From: Moringa oleifera
Lineage: Eukaryota; Streptophyta; Magnoliopsida; Brassicales; Moringaceae
DNA length: 64,000 bases
Direction: 5' to 3'
Assembly (NCBI GenBank): GCA_021397835.1
Contig: JAJFZO010000168.1
Span: forward strand, 3,286,001 to 3,350,000
Shown here: piece after piece, positions 24,752 to 37,930 of the stretch
Layout of the letters: every line of letters starts with the position of its first letter
Numbering within the stretch: position 1 is the first letter of the stretch
Translations under genes and position numbers: made by a program
The notes under the pieces: model-generated
The model's database searches: none
What the model was told of the DNA's origin: nothing
What the model saw: the letters and a program-made list of their open reading frames with translations, nothing else

Positions 24752-26044
24752 GATTGAATTTAAGATTTTGATTAACCAATGTGCTATTTACAAGGGGAAG
24801 GAATCATGAAAAAATGGACATAAAATGTCGGTCCAATATAGAAAAAGATACATGGAAACAAAAATGGTTGCTTAGTGGGAAAACCTAATCTATGAATTTC
24901 CATTGAAAATGACAATATTTCAGGGAAAAAGACAAATCAGTGAGTTAGATGAAAGAAATATTGATGAACATGATGAGATGTCTGTCTTCAATTTGCAAAA
25001 GGTACTTTTCATAATCAATCCTACTTAATAGAACAATCAGCCGCAAATTCTGAAATTTTTGCGTGAATTAAGGACATATGTTAATTGTTGGGAATTTTTA
25101 ATGGATACAATCTTTCATCATTTCAAGATAAATATATCTTATATATACTTTTGGGTAAAGAAGAGACATTAATTGATTATAAAAAGAAAAATCAATCAAT
25201 TTGCAGCTATTATAAAGTTCTAAACTTTGATTTTATGATTAAAAATGTAAAAATATAAATAAAATAATACGATGAATATCTATCATTCAACACAAAGAGT
25301 TACAACTTAAATGATGCAACCCAATAACCATTTAGTAAATTATCTTCCAAAAGATTAAAAATGGATTAAGTTAAATTGGGTTTTTGCTCAACTTAAAATT
25401 AATTTGATTGCAAGTAGCAAAATTCAGATTTGAAATCAAGCCAATTTGGAGCAATAAAATTCTGTCCTGATATCAATCCAGATGCATATGGTTAAGCTTA
25501 GGTGGAATTGAGTTCATAAATTTTGTGAGCTTTAAGACAAATTTTGAGTTGATTCATTTTAAACATAAATATAAAAAATTGCATAAAGTAATTACAATAT
25601 TTTAATTTTCAAATATAATAAATTTATAAAATCAATTATAAACAAAAGGATATATAAATTTTTTAAGAATAATTTTTTGAATGTAAGTATATACTAACTT
25701 GGAACGAGTCAAAATTTTAAATTGGACATAAAATTCAAACCTAAAATTAACCCAATTTGAACTTATAGTAACTCAATTCAAATGATATTGGACGAAAGGA
25801 TGGAATATCATGCAAACCCAAACCAATTGACAATCCTACAAACATATTATCATAAATCTATCACATGATATAATATTAAATGTTCATTTTGGATCAATAA
25901 AATCTCATGGATCTTGATCAGTATGATTTGTGCAATAATTTAAAAATTAATCTGAAAGGTAATAAAAGAGATAATTACAATATGACAGCCCTGGAAAAGG
26001 AGACTAATTTTGGTGGTAGCTAAACTGTGGGGTTTGCCCATTTA
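24752..26044. other. Intergenic DNA, nothing recognised
   Basis: Moderately A+T-rich. No frame above background, no clear repeat and no RNA gene. Confidence 0.35.
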
Positions 26045-26278
26045 TTATACAATAAATTTGCAGGGATGAAGTGATGTTGTAATACCAAGGAACTGCTTGG
26101 GGTAATGAAAATTTGAGCGAGTAGAATTTAAAGCACTACCAGCTTCATGGGCAACCACATCTACCCCACCCAAAAGAACTGAAAGAGCAAGACTAGTGCA
26201 CCACTTGTCCTGCTGGATGCCAATAACTTTGAAGCAGTTTTCTCGGATTATTAAGCTTTCAGGATGCTTGCAAGCAAT
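26045..26278 (-). pseudogene. Exon-like open frame of unknown origin
   Basis: On the minus strand a frame of 77 codons is open between a TGA at 26279-26281 and a TAA at 26045-26047. Its composition is balanced and protein-like (for example NCFKVIGIQQDKWCTSLALS and GGVDVVAHEAGSALNS), unlike the low-complexity frames nearby. It has no ATG of its own near its start. A possible acceptor (TTGCAAG) lies just before the His-Pro-Glu part, so it could be a last exon or a gene fragment. I do not recognise the family, and no upstream exon could be joined to it. Confidence 0.3.
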
Positions 26279-26281
26279 TCA

Positions 26282-27888
26282 CATGATTTTTTTCAAAAGG
26301 ATTTCATGTTAAATATAGATCAGAATTTTCTACTCATCCGAAGTGAGAAATCAAACCAACCCATCAGTTTAGGATCGAAGAGTTTTACTTAAACCATCTT
26401 CTTGTCCTGGCTCCTGCATTTCTGTTCTTACCATTTCTGCTATAAATTGATTCTACCATGAACTGGAACCATCTCAATACAATAGCAGTTGAATCACAAA
26501 AGTCATGACCAAACTATTAAGTTATGACGGTTAAGACTCCAGAGAATCTTTGCTTCTCATCTAAGTTTCTCCAGGATTGCAGTCATATTGGTCTCAAATC
26601 TTTACATCACCATTTCCTGAGATCAGACCCAGCCTGGATCTATATTTTGTAATTTCCAAAATACATGTTGGAACATATGGATAGAGACTATTCTTATTAT
26701 CACCTACACAAGACTGATTTGGAGTTTATATAAAATCTGACCATTATTAAGAGCAAAGCAACATGTCCTTAATATACGAGGATCATAAAACAGCTAAGCT
26801 TCTTCCATTGGTACTCATAATACAGTAATGAATTCCAGCTAAGACAAATAATTTCCAGATCATGACATATTATAATGCTAATGACTAGTCCCAAGGGATC
26901 TCTTGTCGCCTTCTCAATTATAGAGGAGAAGCTGTCTCAATATATAATACATAGCAACCAAAGCTTCCGCATTCATGTGTCTCAACCATGTCCCCCTCAA
27001 TAAGGAATGGGAATATAAGATAATATATTGCATGTACACTCATAAACACATGATAAACTTTAATAAACATGAAGCTGAGTTTGATAGCAGACCCACAAAT
27101 AATAAAATGTTTAAGAAAAGGAATCCTGCAGCTCAGACTTAACTAGGGCTATTTTTGGATCAAATAATTATTTCAAAATAAAATAACATATTTCTACTAA
27201 CAGTAGGTCAAGAAGTATGTACACATGTGTAAATTAATCAACCAGTATAAGGTGCCCTATCAAGGGGACATTTTCACTCAGTCAAGCTAAATGAGACTTG
27301 ATCAAACAGTGCCATTGGCTCACACAGGCAATTGCGTAAAATGCAGAAAGAATTTGAAAATGCAGCACAAAAGCACAAAGAAGTACCCCCTTTTCTTTTA
27401 AACAGAAAATCTGAAAGATACTGAGAGGATCCAAATCAATATGAAATGGAATCCATGGCCAGATAAACAAAGCAAAAAGCTCAACTTTTGTACCACAGAA
27501 AGTGGAGTCCAAGTGTCATTCATGAATTGTCTAGATGACCTTTCTCCAAAACAGACCAAGAAAGATAAGATATCACTGCATCTCTTATCTAAGGCATAGA
27601 AAAGAAGGCTTGTTTATTATCCTCAAAATACATATAATTTTGAAGTACATATGTTCAGAAGAAGCAAACAACTCAGAAGTTAAATTATACATATGTTTTT
27701 CTGGCATATATATTACTGCCTCATTGTTGTGGTACTAGAGCTAGACTGTGATAAGACATCTTGGTGTCTTGATGCCTTTGTGATAATAAAGGAGAAACTG
27801 CATGGTTACAAAGAATCCATTTGGAGGGATATAACAGGCAAAATACTGCATCTAATTGCATTGCAAAAGAAAGAACTCTAACTGCATT
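26282..27888. other. 3' flank of the ornithine aminotransferase gene and spacer
   Basis: The part nearest 27888 should be the 3' untranslated region of the leftward-transcribed aminotransferase gene. Frames at 27282-27512 and 27535-27881 have no domain. No terminator-like or RNA feature was recognised. Confidence 0.35.
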
Positions 27889-30800
27889 TTAGATATCTTT
27901 ATCTGAAGAATCATACAAATTTCGCCCACAACGATCACATATAATAGAAGCTGCTGAAGAGACTTTTTCTGGGGTTGCCTTTCGCATCTTTGGTAAATCA
28001 AATTCCAGAACATCATGCAATGCCTTTGAGCCTTCTTGGAGTTCATCCAGACTGAAAAGAACATGTAGTGCATATATTAACATGAACATGACGACCATAA
28101 ATTAGGAAAAAATAAGATCATCATAGTCTAATGTAACAACTTAACTCTTATTAATGCAACAGTAAGCAACATATAAGGAGATGGTGAAATTATTCCATTC
28201 CGCAATATCAAGCGAAGGAATTCAAAAATTGTTCAAGACAACCAAAGAATGATCCAATACGTCTGTGTAGAACAATATTGAAAGAAATTAAGAGGAAAAG
28301 AGTTGCTCAAGTTGGGTTTATCTTTTGATTTTTTCCGAGATTGGTGGAACTGGTCACTCCTGCCCTTTGCCTGAGATTTCAAATTAATTTTCAATATCTC
28401 AAGAACATCGTAGATATCTGGAGAAACAGAACAAATGTTTTTACATCTAACATGTGAATTGAGTTAAAGGCAGGGACAGGGCTGCACCAAGGCAAACCAA
28501 GTTACCTCTACTGCCCTTGCTGGAGCCTCAACCCCAATCTAGGAAATTTTGGGTTTAGAAGTTAACCAATCTTATGCATCAGTGCGCTGAAACTCCAAAA
28601 TGTAAGACTGAGGTCACGAGCATCTAGGCATGATGATTAGCAAGCTAGGTGAGGATCACAAGTTGCACAGTTCAAAATACCATTCTACCAACAATATAGA
28701 GGCAATGGTTTCTCTGAAAGTCAAAAGTTCAAGATATCCAAGATTCAGAAATTAACTGTTAGAAAACAAGAGATTCAACTGAATTAAAAGAGTCATCAAT
28801 CACTTTATCTTGTTGGGCCTCAATTAAAATTGAGAACAACGGGCAACTAGAAGTTAGCATTGTATTGTCTCAAAGCTGAGATCCTTGACACATAAATGGA
28901 TTCAGCACCAATTCAAGCTTAGTTTGGGCTCAGAAAAGAGCCTGGCATCTCATGAAATAACTACTATTCTTCTACATAGTTAAAGATGCAAATCAATCAT
29001 TTACTATAACAATGGAAATGATTTCTCCACTGAATAAAAGAATTATTACAGGGTCCTTTTCTTCAGTAGGTAGAATTGTGTCAAGGTTAATGTTTGAAAT
29101 GCAAGGATAAAGGCCTAATGCAATTTGCCCATTTCATCCATCCTTCTTGTACCTACACTTCAGACTATGTTTCAAAAAACAGAACTTAAGCGTAATGTGG
29201 AACGTCAATATTAGGAAAGAAATTAAAGTACTCATAAAAAATGATACAACCAATATCCAAAAGTGAGATCTGTTATTTTAAGATGGATAGTGCAAAGGCT
29301 TTTTGAGCATGATACACAGAGTGTCAAATATTGGAGCTATAAGAAGAATTGAGATCCAACCGTCATGGAAAGAAAAGACAGATCAAAAATCAGATATCCA
29401 TTCCTAAGAGGCTAGAGGTATCACCAGAGCAGCATATACTAGGACAGACAAAGTAGTCACATTCAACAAAAACCAATAGTTGTTTATTTATTTATTTATT
29501 TATTGATACCAAGAACCCACTCCTACATGGTAAACTCAAGAGGGTTGCTTTAACCCCACAAAACAATCTCCAAGAACAACATGGGCTTTCGTTTAAACCA
29601 ATAGTTGTTTATTATAGAGACATTTGATGAAAGCTAAAGAAGCTACAAGCACAAAAGGGAAGGAATATACATGTGAAAGAGCGATACAATGGGAAAATAG
29701 CAACAATGATGATAGAGTCAAAACTGCATTTACAAAAGCCACAGCGACCGAAGTAAATGATAGTATATGCTGTTTCCATTAGTGTTTAATTTTAGGAGTC
29801 CTTTATACCAATTCATTATTTCTTTTTCTCCCAGGGATTCTTTAGTCAAGTTTGTGTAGAAAAAAGTGAAGAAAACCATATCAAGCTTGTAGAGAATTCA
29901 ATTTAATGACATGAAACTCTACATCATAAGAAGCAGGTTACCTGATGGAAAGTGGAGGAGTTAACCGGACAATTGTATCATGCGTAGGCTTTGCAAGAAC
30001 TCCTCTATCCTTCAACTGTAGACAAATATCATATGCAGAAACGGGAAGCAAACTTTTGCCGTTGAACTCCACAGCATTGAACAAACCTCTTCCTCGCACT
30101 TCCTTGATGTACCCTGGAAATTGTTGCTGAACCTTGAGCAGCTGATTTCTAAGCTCCTGACCCAGATGTACAGATCTGAAAGATAGGAGACAAGCAAGTA
30201 ATGTGTTTCATAGATAATCTTTTGATGAGTAAAAAGAAAAGGACAAATAAGAATGAAGTAGTTAGTAGGAGAAAGTGTAAAAGTGGTTTTGTCTCTATCA
30301 ACCCCTAATTTGAAAGAATAAAAATAATTCCTACGTACTACTCTAAACTCAGACTGATTTAACCGAATAATGACTAATGCCAATTAGAATCTTGAAACTA
30401 CAAAAGATGAAAGGTTAAAAAGGCTACCATGCCAAAGTATGATCAGGTATTATCTATGGAGGTAAATACACTTGTCAGATTCACTTCAATGAATTACTTT
30501 GTGCTAATAAAAGGGGGAAGTCTCTTATAGCAACTTCATTTCTAGATACGTGGCAATAGAAGTTGAAAGTAAACACGCTTCCCTAGAATTGAGTAATTGT
30601 CATGTTACACCTGCTGCAAAATAGGTTAATTACCTCTCAGCAAGCTTCTCATCTCGAATCACATCTAGGGCGGCAATTGCAACTGCACTAGCCAAAGGGT
30701 TTCCTCCAAAGGTGCTAAGAATATACACAAGTTAAAGTATTGTAAGATCTTGCAAGATAAACCCAATGTAATACAAGAAAAGCAGAAAAATAAACAGCAA

Positions 30801-33800
30801 AGCCAAAATTATGTTGCAATAGAAACCTATGGACAACATAAAAATGAGCCACATTTCCTCTGGAAGCAAGGGATAGTTGATGCAAATTAATGAGATTCAC
30901 CTTTTTCTTTTCTTTTCCATTTTATCAACAAAAGCTAGAATTAATAAATTAAATAGTAGCAAATAATGTAGAAACTATCTCATGTGCCACAGAAAGACAG
31001 GATGAGCCACCTGTCTAACTGCCAAGATAGATCACAAGAGAGTAACAAGAGATAGGTGCTCCCATGGGCATAAGTTGCCAGAATCAGTTTAGAGTCAGCC
31101 ACTCATGCCGGCTACTTCGTCAAATTTACATGCATAGCTCTAGAAACCCGAAGTAGAACAAATAAACTCTTTAACTAAACAACAGCTCCCTTTGGCAGTT
31201 TAAATGCTCTGAAGATCCAGTATAACCCTGATTATAACACCCCAACATGAGTTCTCTCCAAACCTTATCCTCAAAGCTCCTATTTCGAGTTAAGTGGCTT
31301 TTTCTTCACATAAAAGCTTGTAATGAAGGTAAATAGTATAGCTGTTCTCACTTAATCTAAGATATCCTCTTGTTTTTAAAAGAATAACCATCAGCATTCT
31401 AATAGTTCACTATTTTAGCATAAACAGGAAAAGCAATGACAAGTATATAGAGCTATAGATCTAGTAACATTTAGAATAACAATATGAGGTTAATACAAAC
31501 ATCAACATCTAACAAGAACCTTGGGAGAATCACACCTTAAAAGCTAGCTATTGAAGTAGGAGGGCCCTAAGCCTTATAACTCCCACATAAAAAACCCTTA
31601 ACTTCTAATCTAGGATCAAGTCCCATACCTTGCAACTAGAATTCTAACATTCCACCACACCCACACCCACACCCACACCCTTGATGCCCACACAAGTTGG
31701 CTATGTACTAGTCCATTGACTAGTCACAGATGAACACTGCAATACCGACATCAACACTGGCACCATAAGATTGCAACTAGAAGACATGATGGATGCTGTG
31801 ATACCAATTGATAGGAACCTTAGGAGAACTATACACGAACTAGCTATTGAAGAGGAGGCGCCCAAATCCTCATAACTCCACACAAGAAATCCCACACTTC
31901 CAATGTAGGATCAAGTCTCATACCTTACAACTAAGATTCTAACAAGCTAAAGTAGAAAACAAAAAGCACATCACACCATGCAGGTCTCCAGCAATTCAGC
32001 TTCTTCCTCCAAAAGTTTAGTATTCCTGTCAACTGTAATGTACAATTCGAATGCACTCAGGTGCATTTGCATGCACTATCCTCCAAAGATTCCAAAGCCA
32101 AGAATATAGAGACTCAGCAAGAATGAGATGCCTAGTTCCAGGCCCTTTTATGACAATATAATTTTTTCACACATGCCAGTTTTAGTGGAACTGTCATCTG
32201 ACTTCACTCATTCACATCATTTGTCTCAAAAGCTTAATATATATATACAGAGCAAAAGAAACTGCAATATAACCAGCGGATCCCTGGCTTCTCAAATGGC
32301 CTTACCTCTTTTCTTTAAGAAGGAAGACCTATTAGGAATCTTAAAGCCAGGTTTTCCAAGCAAGCCATCTGAACTCAGTTGGTTATACTGTGAGGTGGGT
32401 ATACATTATCGGAGACAGGTCGAATTTGGTAAAGAGTGTAAAATCCAATTGGTTTCAGGTAGGCTTCAGGTTTGGATCACAAGCACTTGCTTAAACTGAA
32501 TTATACTTCAAAACTATTTAATATTTTTAATATCTATAAAAAATGTAATCAAATCATAGTTGAGTCAGGTTTGCATTTACTAATAATAAACGGGTTCAGA
32601 TAGGGCTCAGATTTGAAAAACTTAAACAGATGAGGCACATGTTTGGGCCTTGGACAAGTCCTACAGCCTCCTGTTTGAACATGTCCTATGATCTGTATCA
32701 ATATAAAGCCAGCTGGATAACATTAAAAAGTAGATCAGCATGGTATATGTCAGTGCACTTTCAAGCATACAAAACCTGGTCCCAAGCTGGCAAGACTTGG
32801 ATCCTACCCATCCTGCTGTGCTGTTTTCGAGTCAGAATTATGTGTTATCATGCCATATCAGCTGGAACTTAGTTGACACACTATCCTCAATGACCAACCA
32901 TCATTACATGTATGCCCTCCATAATATATTGGATTTGCAGGTTCTTGATATAACAAGAAAGGTTGATGTTCCATCATACAGTTAGATACTTTTCCTTATT
33001 TCTGAACCCAGGAAAATAGTCACAGATAATTAAGAAAAAGCAGTAGCTATAAATGTGAACCTTCCATGCTCGCCAGGTCGAATACAAAGCATTACATCTT
33101 TGTCTGCGAGGACTGCACTTACGGGTATCACTCCCCCACCCAAGGCTTTTCCGAGTATCTGACAGAATCAACCATAGAAAGTTTATTTCATCTTGCAAAG
33201 AATGTTAGAGAATCCTATAAAATGTATTAGTAACTTATGGTTAAATGTCATCTAGAGAAAAGAAAAAAGAACTTTCAGGCATATTTGACATAAGAAAGAA
33301 TTGAATCGTTTGATATGCAAGGCCTAGTGACCTACAAATTGTTGTGGTTCAAATTGAAATATGCAATTTCATGTTAAAAAATAACTTCAAGGAATAACTT
33401 ATCTACCAGTTCAGGCAACCATGACATCAATAATCAAGAAAACAACCAAAACAGTACTATGCCCATGCCCGTAGTGGAAAAATCATCACAGTAAAGAATG
33501 AGTAAAATGTCTTACTACTACATCTGGACGAACTTCTTCCCAGTCACAAGCCAGCATCTTTCCTGATCGCGCTAAGCCACTTTGTATTTCATCAGCAATC
33601 ATTAAAACGTTGTATTTTGAGCAAAGATCTCTGACAGCTTTTAAATAACCATCTTTAGGAATTATGACCTAGCAACAATAAATAAAAGTCATCAGCAGAT
33701 TGAAGTGATAAGAATAATTGAAGTAAACCCCTCACACCAACCTTTGAACCCTCACTCTCCAGGAAGAAAAGGAAATTTTTTTCTGTACTATATAGTAAGG

Positions 33801-36800
33801 ATGACTAAACTGGAAAATGTTCAAAACGCAAGTGAATGACATGTGTTCATAAATTATTAGATTGCAGAAGATGATACTTCTCATCCACAATTGAGTTAAC
33901 ATATGAATGCGGTATTTCCCATTGCTTGTGTTACACAATATCACAAAATGTGTCACATATTCATAGGAGACATCTGAACACAATGTTAGAATAGGACAGG
34001 CACAAGGATCTGTTTCTTGTCAAATGTGCTTATCAAGTGTGTTCAGTAAAATAAGGGAGACAGCATTTTCAGTGACGCTGGAAATTCTCTGACATGCTTT
34101 CTGAATTGAGTACTTTGACATTTCAAAATAAGTGAATCATCCAAACCTATGCGACACTTCAGTTTACCACTGAGCTTGAGATAAAAGAATTGAATGCATC
34201 AACTATTAACAATGGCCCTGCACTATGGAACTTACAAGTTAACACCTGGCTAGAAATCTAGCCTGGTCCATGTAGTATATTTTTTAGCTTCAAATTGGTA
34301 AAACAATTAATGATAAAGAAACTTACCCCTGCCTCCCCTTGAATGGGTTCAAAAAGAAATCCAGCTATTCGATCTCCTTTTTCTGTGCTCCATAATAGAG
34401 AAAATAGATCAGTTAAGTTGAAATATATTGTTTGCTATTAGAAAAACACTAAGATGATCGTGAAAAGATCTATATTATCTAATGGTCCAAACAAATGAAG
34501 CCTCACGGGGAAATTTTGGGCACAATGAAAAGGAAAAGAAAACAAAACAATATAAAAAAGACATTTTTGAACCTCTGAAGATTTTCTCAAGGGCTTTTTC
34601 ATCACCAAAATCAACTTTAAGATGTCCTGGCAACAGTGGTCCAAATCCACGGGTAGCATCATTGTCACAACTCATGGAGATCACAGCAATTGTACGACCA
34701 TGAAAGCAGCCACAGCAAGAAACAATAATAGCCTGCATATGGCTCAGTCTTGGTGAATGAAAGAATATGCTCCTTTTTCCAGACATTACCAGAACAAAAA
34801 TGTACAGTTGTAGGGCAATAGTTAAAAAGCCAAGCAAACTGCTTAGAACGAATTCTATAAGAATGTTAGTGTAGCGTTGAGAAACAAAAAATGTACAAAA
34901 ATAATAATGAAAGCAAGTATCAAACTACACAAATAAAGTCATCTCAACAGCCACAGGGTAAACATTTACTATGTAGAACACAAGATTAACAAAGACAACA
35001 AATTCTGAACGGATAACAAGCATCACATAGTCTTTTGACTAGGCTTAACAAATGCAAATTCAAATGTTGGTAACAATGAATTTAAATACGATGATGCATT
35101 AAGACAATAAGAGAAGATAATTCAATCAGGCATTATCAAGAGAAACAACAGCTGCAGTTAAGAAAAAGATTGACCTGCTTGTGGGCCTTAGAAGGATATT
35201 AGTAACCCATAATGAGTCCCAAGCATATCAAGTGTCTAACAACTAAGCTATTCCATATTAGCAAGTATGAGATGACTTAATTATCTCTCTCCATCCTCCC
35301 CTTCCCCCCCCCCCCCCCCCCTAAACTCCTCTTTATTATTATTATTATTTTATTTGGGGAAACAACAGTATACATTTAAGACTCAGTTAACAAATTCTTT
35401 CCTTGTTGGATGAGAGTCATAGTTCATTTTGTTTATGCTTGAAAAATATTATTCAGAAATGTAAATGAGAACAGAATATTTCTCATAATAGCATAATTCT
35501 CTAACTGTTCTACCTCATCTTTGGGGATATTTTTCTTCTCATAACCCCATTTCCTTGCCAATTTTAGAGCTGTTTCCACACCTTCAGCACCAGTATTCAT
35601 GGGTAGCACCATGTCATAGCCAAACATGCTTGTTAGATGCTCTGCAAATACTGGAAATTTATCATTGTAGAAGGCTCTGGAGCTAAGAGTAAGCATTTCT
35701 GCTTGTTCTTGTAATGCTTTCATGATCTTGGGATGACAATGTCCCTACAGCACAAAGCAATGAAATTCACTAATCTCGCCCATGTAAAATTCAGTGCAGA
35801 ACGAGCATAAAGTCCAACATGTCCATGAAAAATTTAAGTTGCTCAAATTCCACACTAAAATTGTATGGATATGGACAGAAAAATGCCACCAATACAACCA
35901 AACAAGTGAAAGAAGATTATAAAATGGGAAATCTATGTTTAAAAAGATGGCATCATCGCGTTCTATCTCCACCTCCAACAATCAAAACTAAAAATTATCT
36001 GATTGATATAAACTGAAGATGACACTTCTAATTTAATGAAAATGTACAGACACGTGCTATAACATTGGCTGCTACCTGATTAACCGCAGAGTATGCTGAG
36101 AGAAAATCCAGATATTTATTACCCTCTGGATCACATATAATTGATCCCTTTGCTTGAGAGAATACAATGGGGACAGGGTGGTAGCTGCACTTGAGAGATA
36201 GCTAGGGAAATCAGTAGGAATATTATAAGTTACATCAAAAGAAGGAAAACACATAAGAACCACCCACTAACAAATATTAACAGTTTCCAACAATGAGAAA
36301 AATGAAGCCACTAAAATTTGAACACCCAAGTAGTAAGCAACAATAAATTACAAAATTAGATAGTCCTACTGTTAAGCATCCAACTTGGACATTTGAATAT
36401 ATACAACAATGGAAGTACTATGAAGCCTCAAACTTAGACCTTAACATACCATGCCAGCAAGTATTAGCAGTATTGTAGAAATTAGGAAAGCACTTGAGCT
36501 TTCAGACTACTATTTAAGTTGGTTCCATCGATTAGCAAAATCAACTGGCTTTATTTCATGCTGCAAGTACAAGCTTGCCGGATCAATTTACTTTAGATTA
36601 TCTTATTTTTGTGACCAGAATGTCTACATCAATGACCAGAGAGACAGAAACAACTCCAAGATTTCACCACCCAAACCTAAAATAACAAGTTAGAAAAAGA
36701 AAAATCCTCTATCCCCAGAGGAGAGTCTGTTTGTGTATGACATATGCCAAGAAAACAAAAAAAACATTAGAAGTCTGAACAATTAACGGACAGAAAATGG

Positions 36801-37199
36801 TTAAAATAAAGTAGATGCTTTGTGATACATATATGCACGAGCACGTATACGAGCGGTCAAACACTTGAAGAGGATATAGGGGGAATTCAGATAAAATAAG
36901 CAAAGCCAGAAGCCAATTAGAGAAAACGAATTGAAATTCTAAAAACAGAAAAATATTCTGCAATCACAACACAAAAGAACTGCGGGAGTAAGCGTGCGGT
37001 GCGCGCCCGTGCGTCTGTATGAGAGAGAGAGAGAGAGAACTCACTTGTGGGCACTGAATTCATGCTCCAAGTGGATGAGATGCTGGGAAGAAGAAGACGG
37101 ATTGGTTCGTCCTTCAGGTAAAGAACCATAACTCCTCCCACTTCCCCCCCAAACTCTGCTCACCAAACCCCGCAACAACTTTCTCCTCGTAGCAGCCAT
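27889..37199 (-). CDS. OAT: Ornithine delta-aminotransferase, mitochondrial (10 coding exons)
   Basis: PLP-dependent class III aminotransferase of 479 aa. It converts ornithine and 2-oxoglutarate to glutamate-5-semialdehyde and glutamate, in mitochondria for arginine and ornithine breakdown. CDS exons in gene order: 37045-37199, 36076-36184, 35514-35744, 34573-34732, 34327-34382, 33516-33668, 33061-33158, 30634-30714, 29942-30175, 27889-28051. All junctions keep frame, and the total is 1440 bases with the stop. ATG 37199 begins [15 protein letters not shown], a basic, Ser-rich presequence typical of mitochondrial import. Motifs: AYSAVNQGHCHPKI (about 82-95), [19 protein letters not shown], the PLP-ring Asp in ADEIQ (Asp263), and the Schiff-base Lys in ILGKALGGG (Lys292), then STFGGNPLA. 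Two donors are weaker than usual (GTTCAA after exon 4, GTTCAC after exon 7). Intron 7 (2.3 kb) and intron 9 (1.9 kb) carry small retroelement insertions. Nothing essential is missing. Confidence 0.95.
29470..29613 (-). mobile_element. Short non-LTR insertion with a 19-bp target duplication (SINE or truncated LINE)
   Basis: The 19 bases aaaccaatagttgtttatt occur perfectly at 29470-29488 and 29595-29613. The roughly 106 bases between them end, read on the minus strand, in a run of AATA/AAAT units, the expected 3' tail of a retroposed element. The body contains no clear A-box or B-box, so it may be a 5'-truncated LINE rather than a full tRNA-derived SINE. It lies in intron 9 of the aminotransferase gene, in the same orientation as the gene. 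The perfect duplication suggests a fairly recent insertion. Confidence 0.75.
31510..31944 (-). mobile_element. TRIM-type miniature LTR retrotransposon
   Basis: Two direct repeats of about 140 bases (31510-31649 and 31809-31944) flank a 159-base interior. Read on the minus strand, each repeat starts TGTTAGAAT. The 5' one runs into ATTGGTATCACAGC, which resembles the primer-binding site complementary to initiator tRNA-Met (TGGTATCAGAGC) with one change. A purine-rich GGGTGTGGTGGAA precedes the 3' repeat, as a polypurine tract should. There is no room for gag or pol, so it depended on other elements. The repeats differ at perhaps a quarter of positions, so the element is old. No target duplication is evident. 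It sits in intron 7 of the aminotransferase gene. Confidence 0.75.
35304..35321. repeat. Homopolymer run of 18 C
   Basis: An uninterrupted C tract (G on the gene strand) in intron 3 of the aminotransferase gene, close to an (ATT)n stretch at 35335-35350. The exact length may be a sequencing or assembly uncertainty. Confidence 0.9.
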
Positions 37200-37560
37200 C
37201 AGTAGAAGTAGCAGTTTTGCTGTGGTCAAGCAACAGTGTAATACCACTGCTCCCAATTCCAAAATTCTCCCTTTATCTTCAGAAGAGAACGTTAAAGGAA
37301 TGTTGTTCAACCCCAAAATCCCTTGTTATCTATTGGTTTGATGTTCATGATCCGCCTGTCTTCCTCTGCTTTCGGTTCTCCTATACTTTGTCGTTTTGTT
37401 AATGTGATGCGGTGACACAACTCCCCAATAAAGCCCCAACGCCCAATATCCCACTTAAGCGTATCAAACCAGCAAAGCAGCAACCCACGCGAGCTCCGTT
37501 ATCTTCACTGTTCTTTCCATCTTTTTCTCCCAGTACTGATAATGAGCTATGGATAATATG
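37200..37560 (-). promoter_or_regulatory. 5' leader and proximal promoter of the aminotransferase gene
   Basis: About 350 bases of balanced composition lie between the aminotransferase ATG and the start of A+T-rich DNA near 37560. The leader probably lies within 37200-37350. A frame continues upstream of the ATG without a stop, but the presequence-like MAATRRK start is preferred. No TATA box was placed with confidence. Confidence 0.35.
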
Positions 37561-37930
37561 ATTTAAAATGTTAAAAAATATTTTTTAATTATCTAAAGTT
37601 TAAAATATTAATAAATTTAATTTATTAATTTATATTAAATTAAAAATAAAATTTATGTAAAATTTTAATATTTATATAATTATAAATAATTAAGGATATT
37701 TTATTATTAAAATATTTTAAATAAATTATTTACTATATTTTGAATCTATTATTTAAATTTTAAAAAAACTTTGATACAAGATTTATTTTTTTATAAAATT
37801 TTAAAATTTAACAGTATATATTTTTTAAAATATTTTTTTAATATTTAAAAAATTTTAAATTAAATTTTATAAAAAATTATAAATTAAATATATTTAAATT
37901 AAAAATTTTAACTGAAAATCTGTTAAGGTT
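37561..37930. repeat. Partial, decayed relative of the foldback family
   Basis: Contains the family interior (gaatctattatttaaatttt, then ctttgataca and agattta) as in copies A and C. Arms are not clearly preserved. Confidence 0.35.

Noticed and set aside
24728..24800. Functional tRNA gene
   Set aside because: Only the 5' half matches; anticodon and T arms and the B-box are absent.
32128..32499. 123-codon frame inside OAT intron 7
   Set aside because: Opposite strand to the gene, no domain and within a well-supported intron.
37200..37316. Longer N-terminus for ornithine aminotransferase
   Set aside because: The upstream part of the frame is Leu/Cys-rich and unlike a presequence, while ATG 37199 gives a typical basic mitochondrial presequence and the expected total length.
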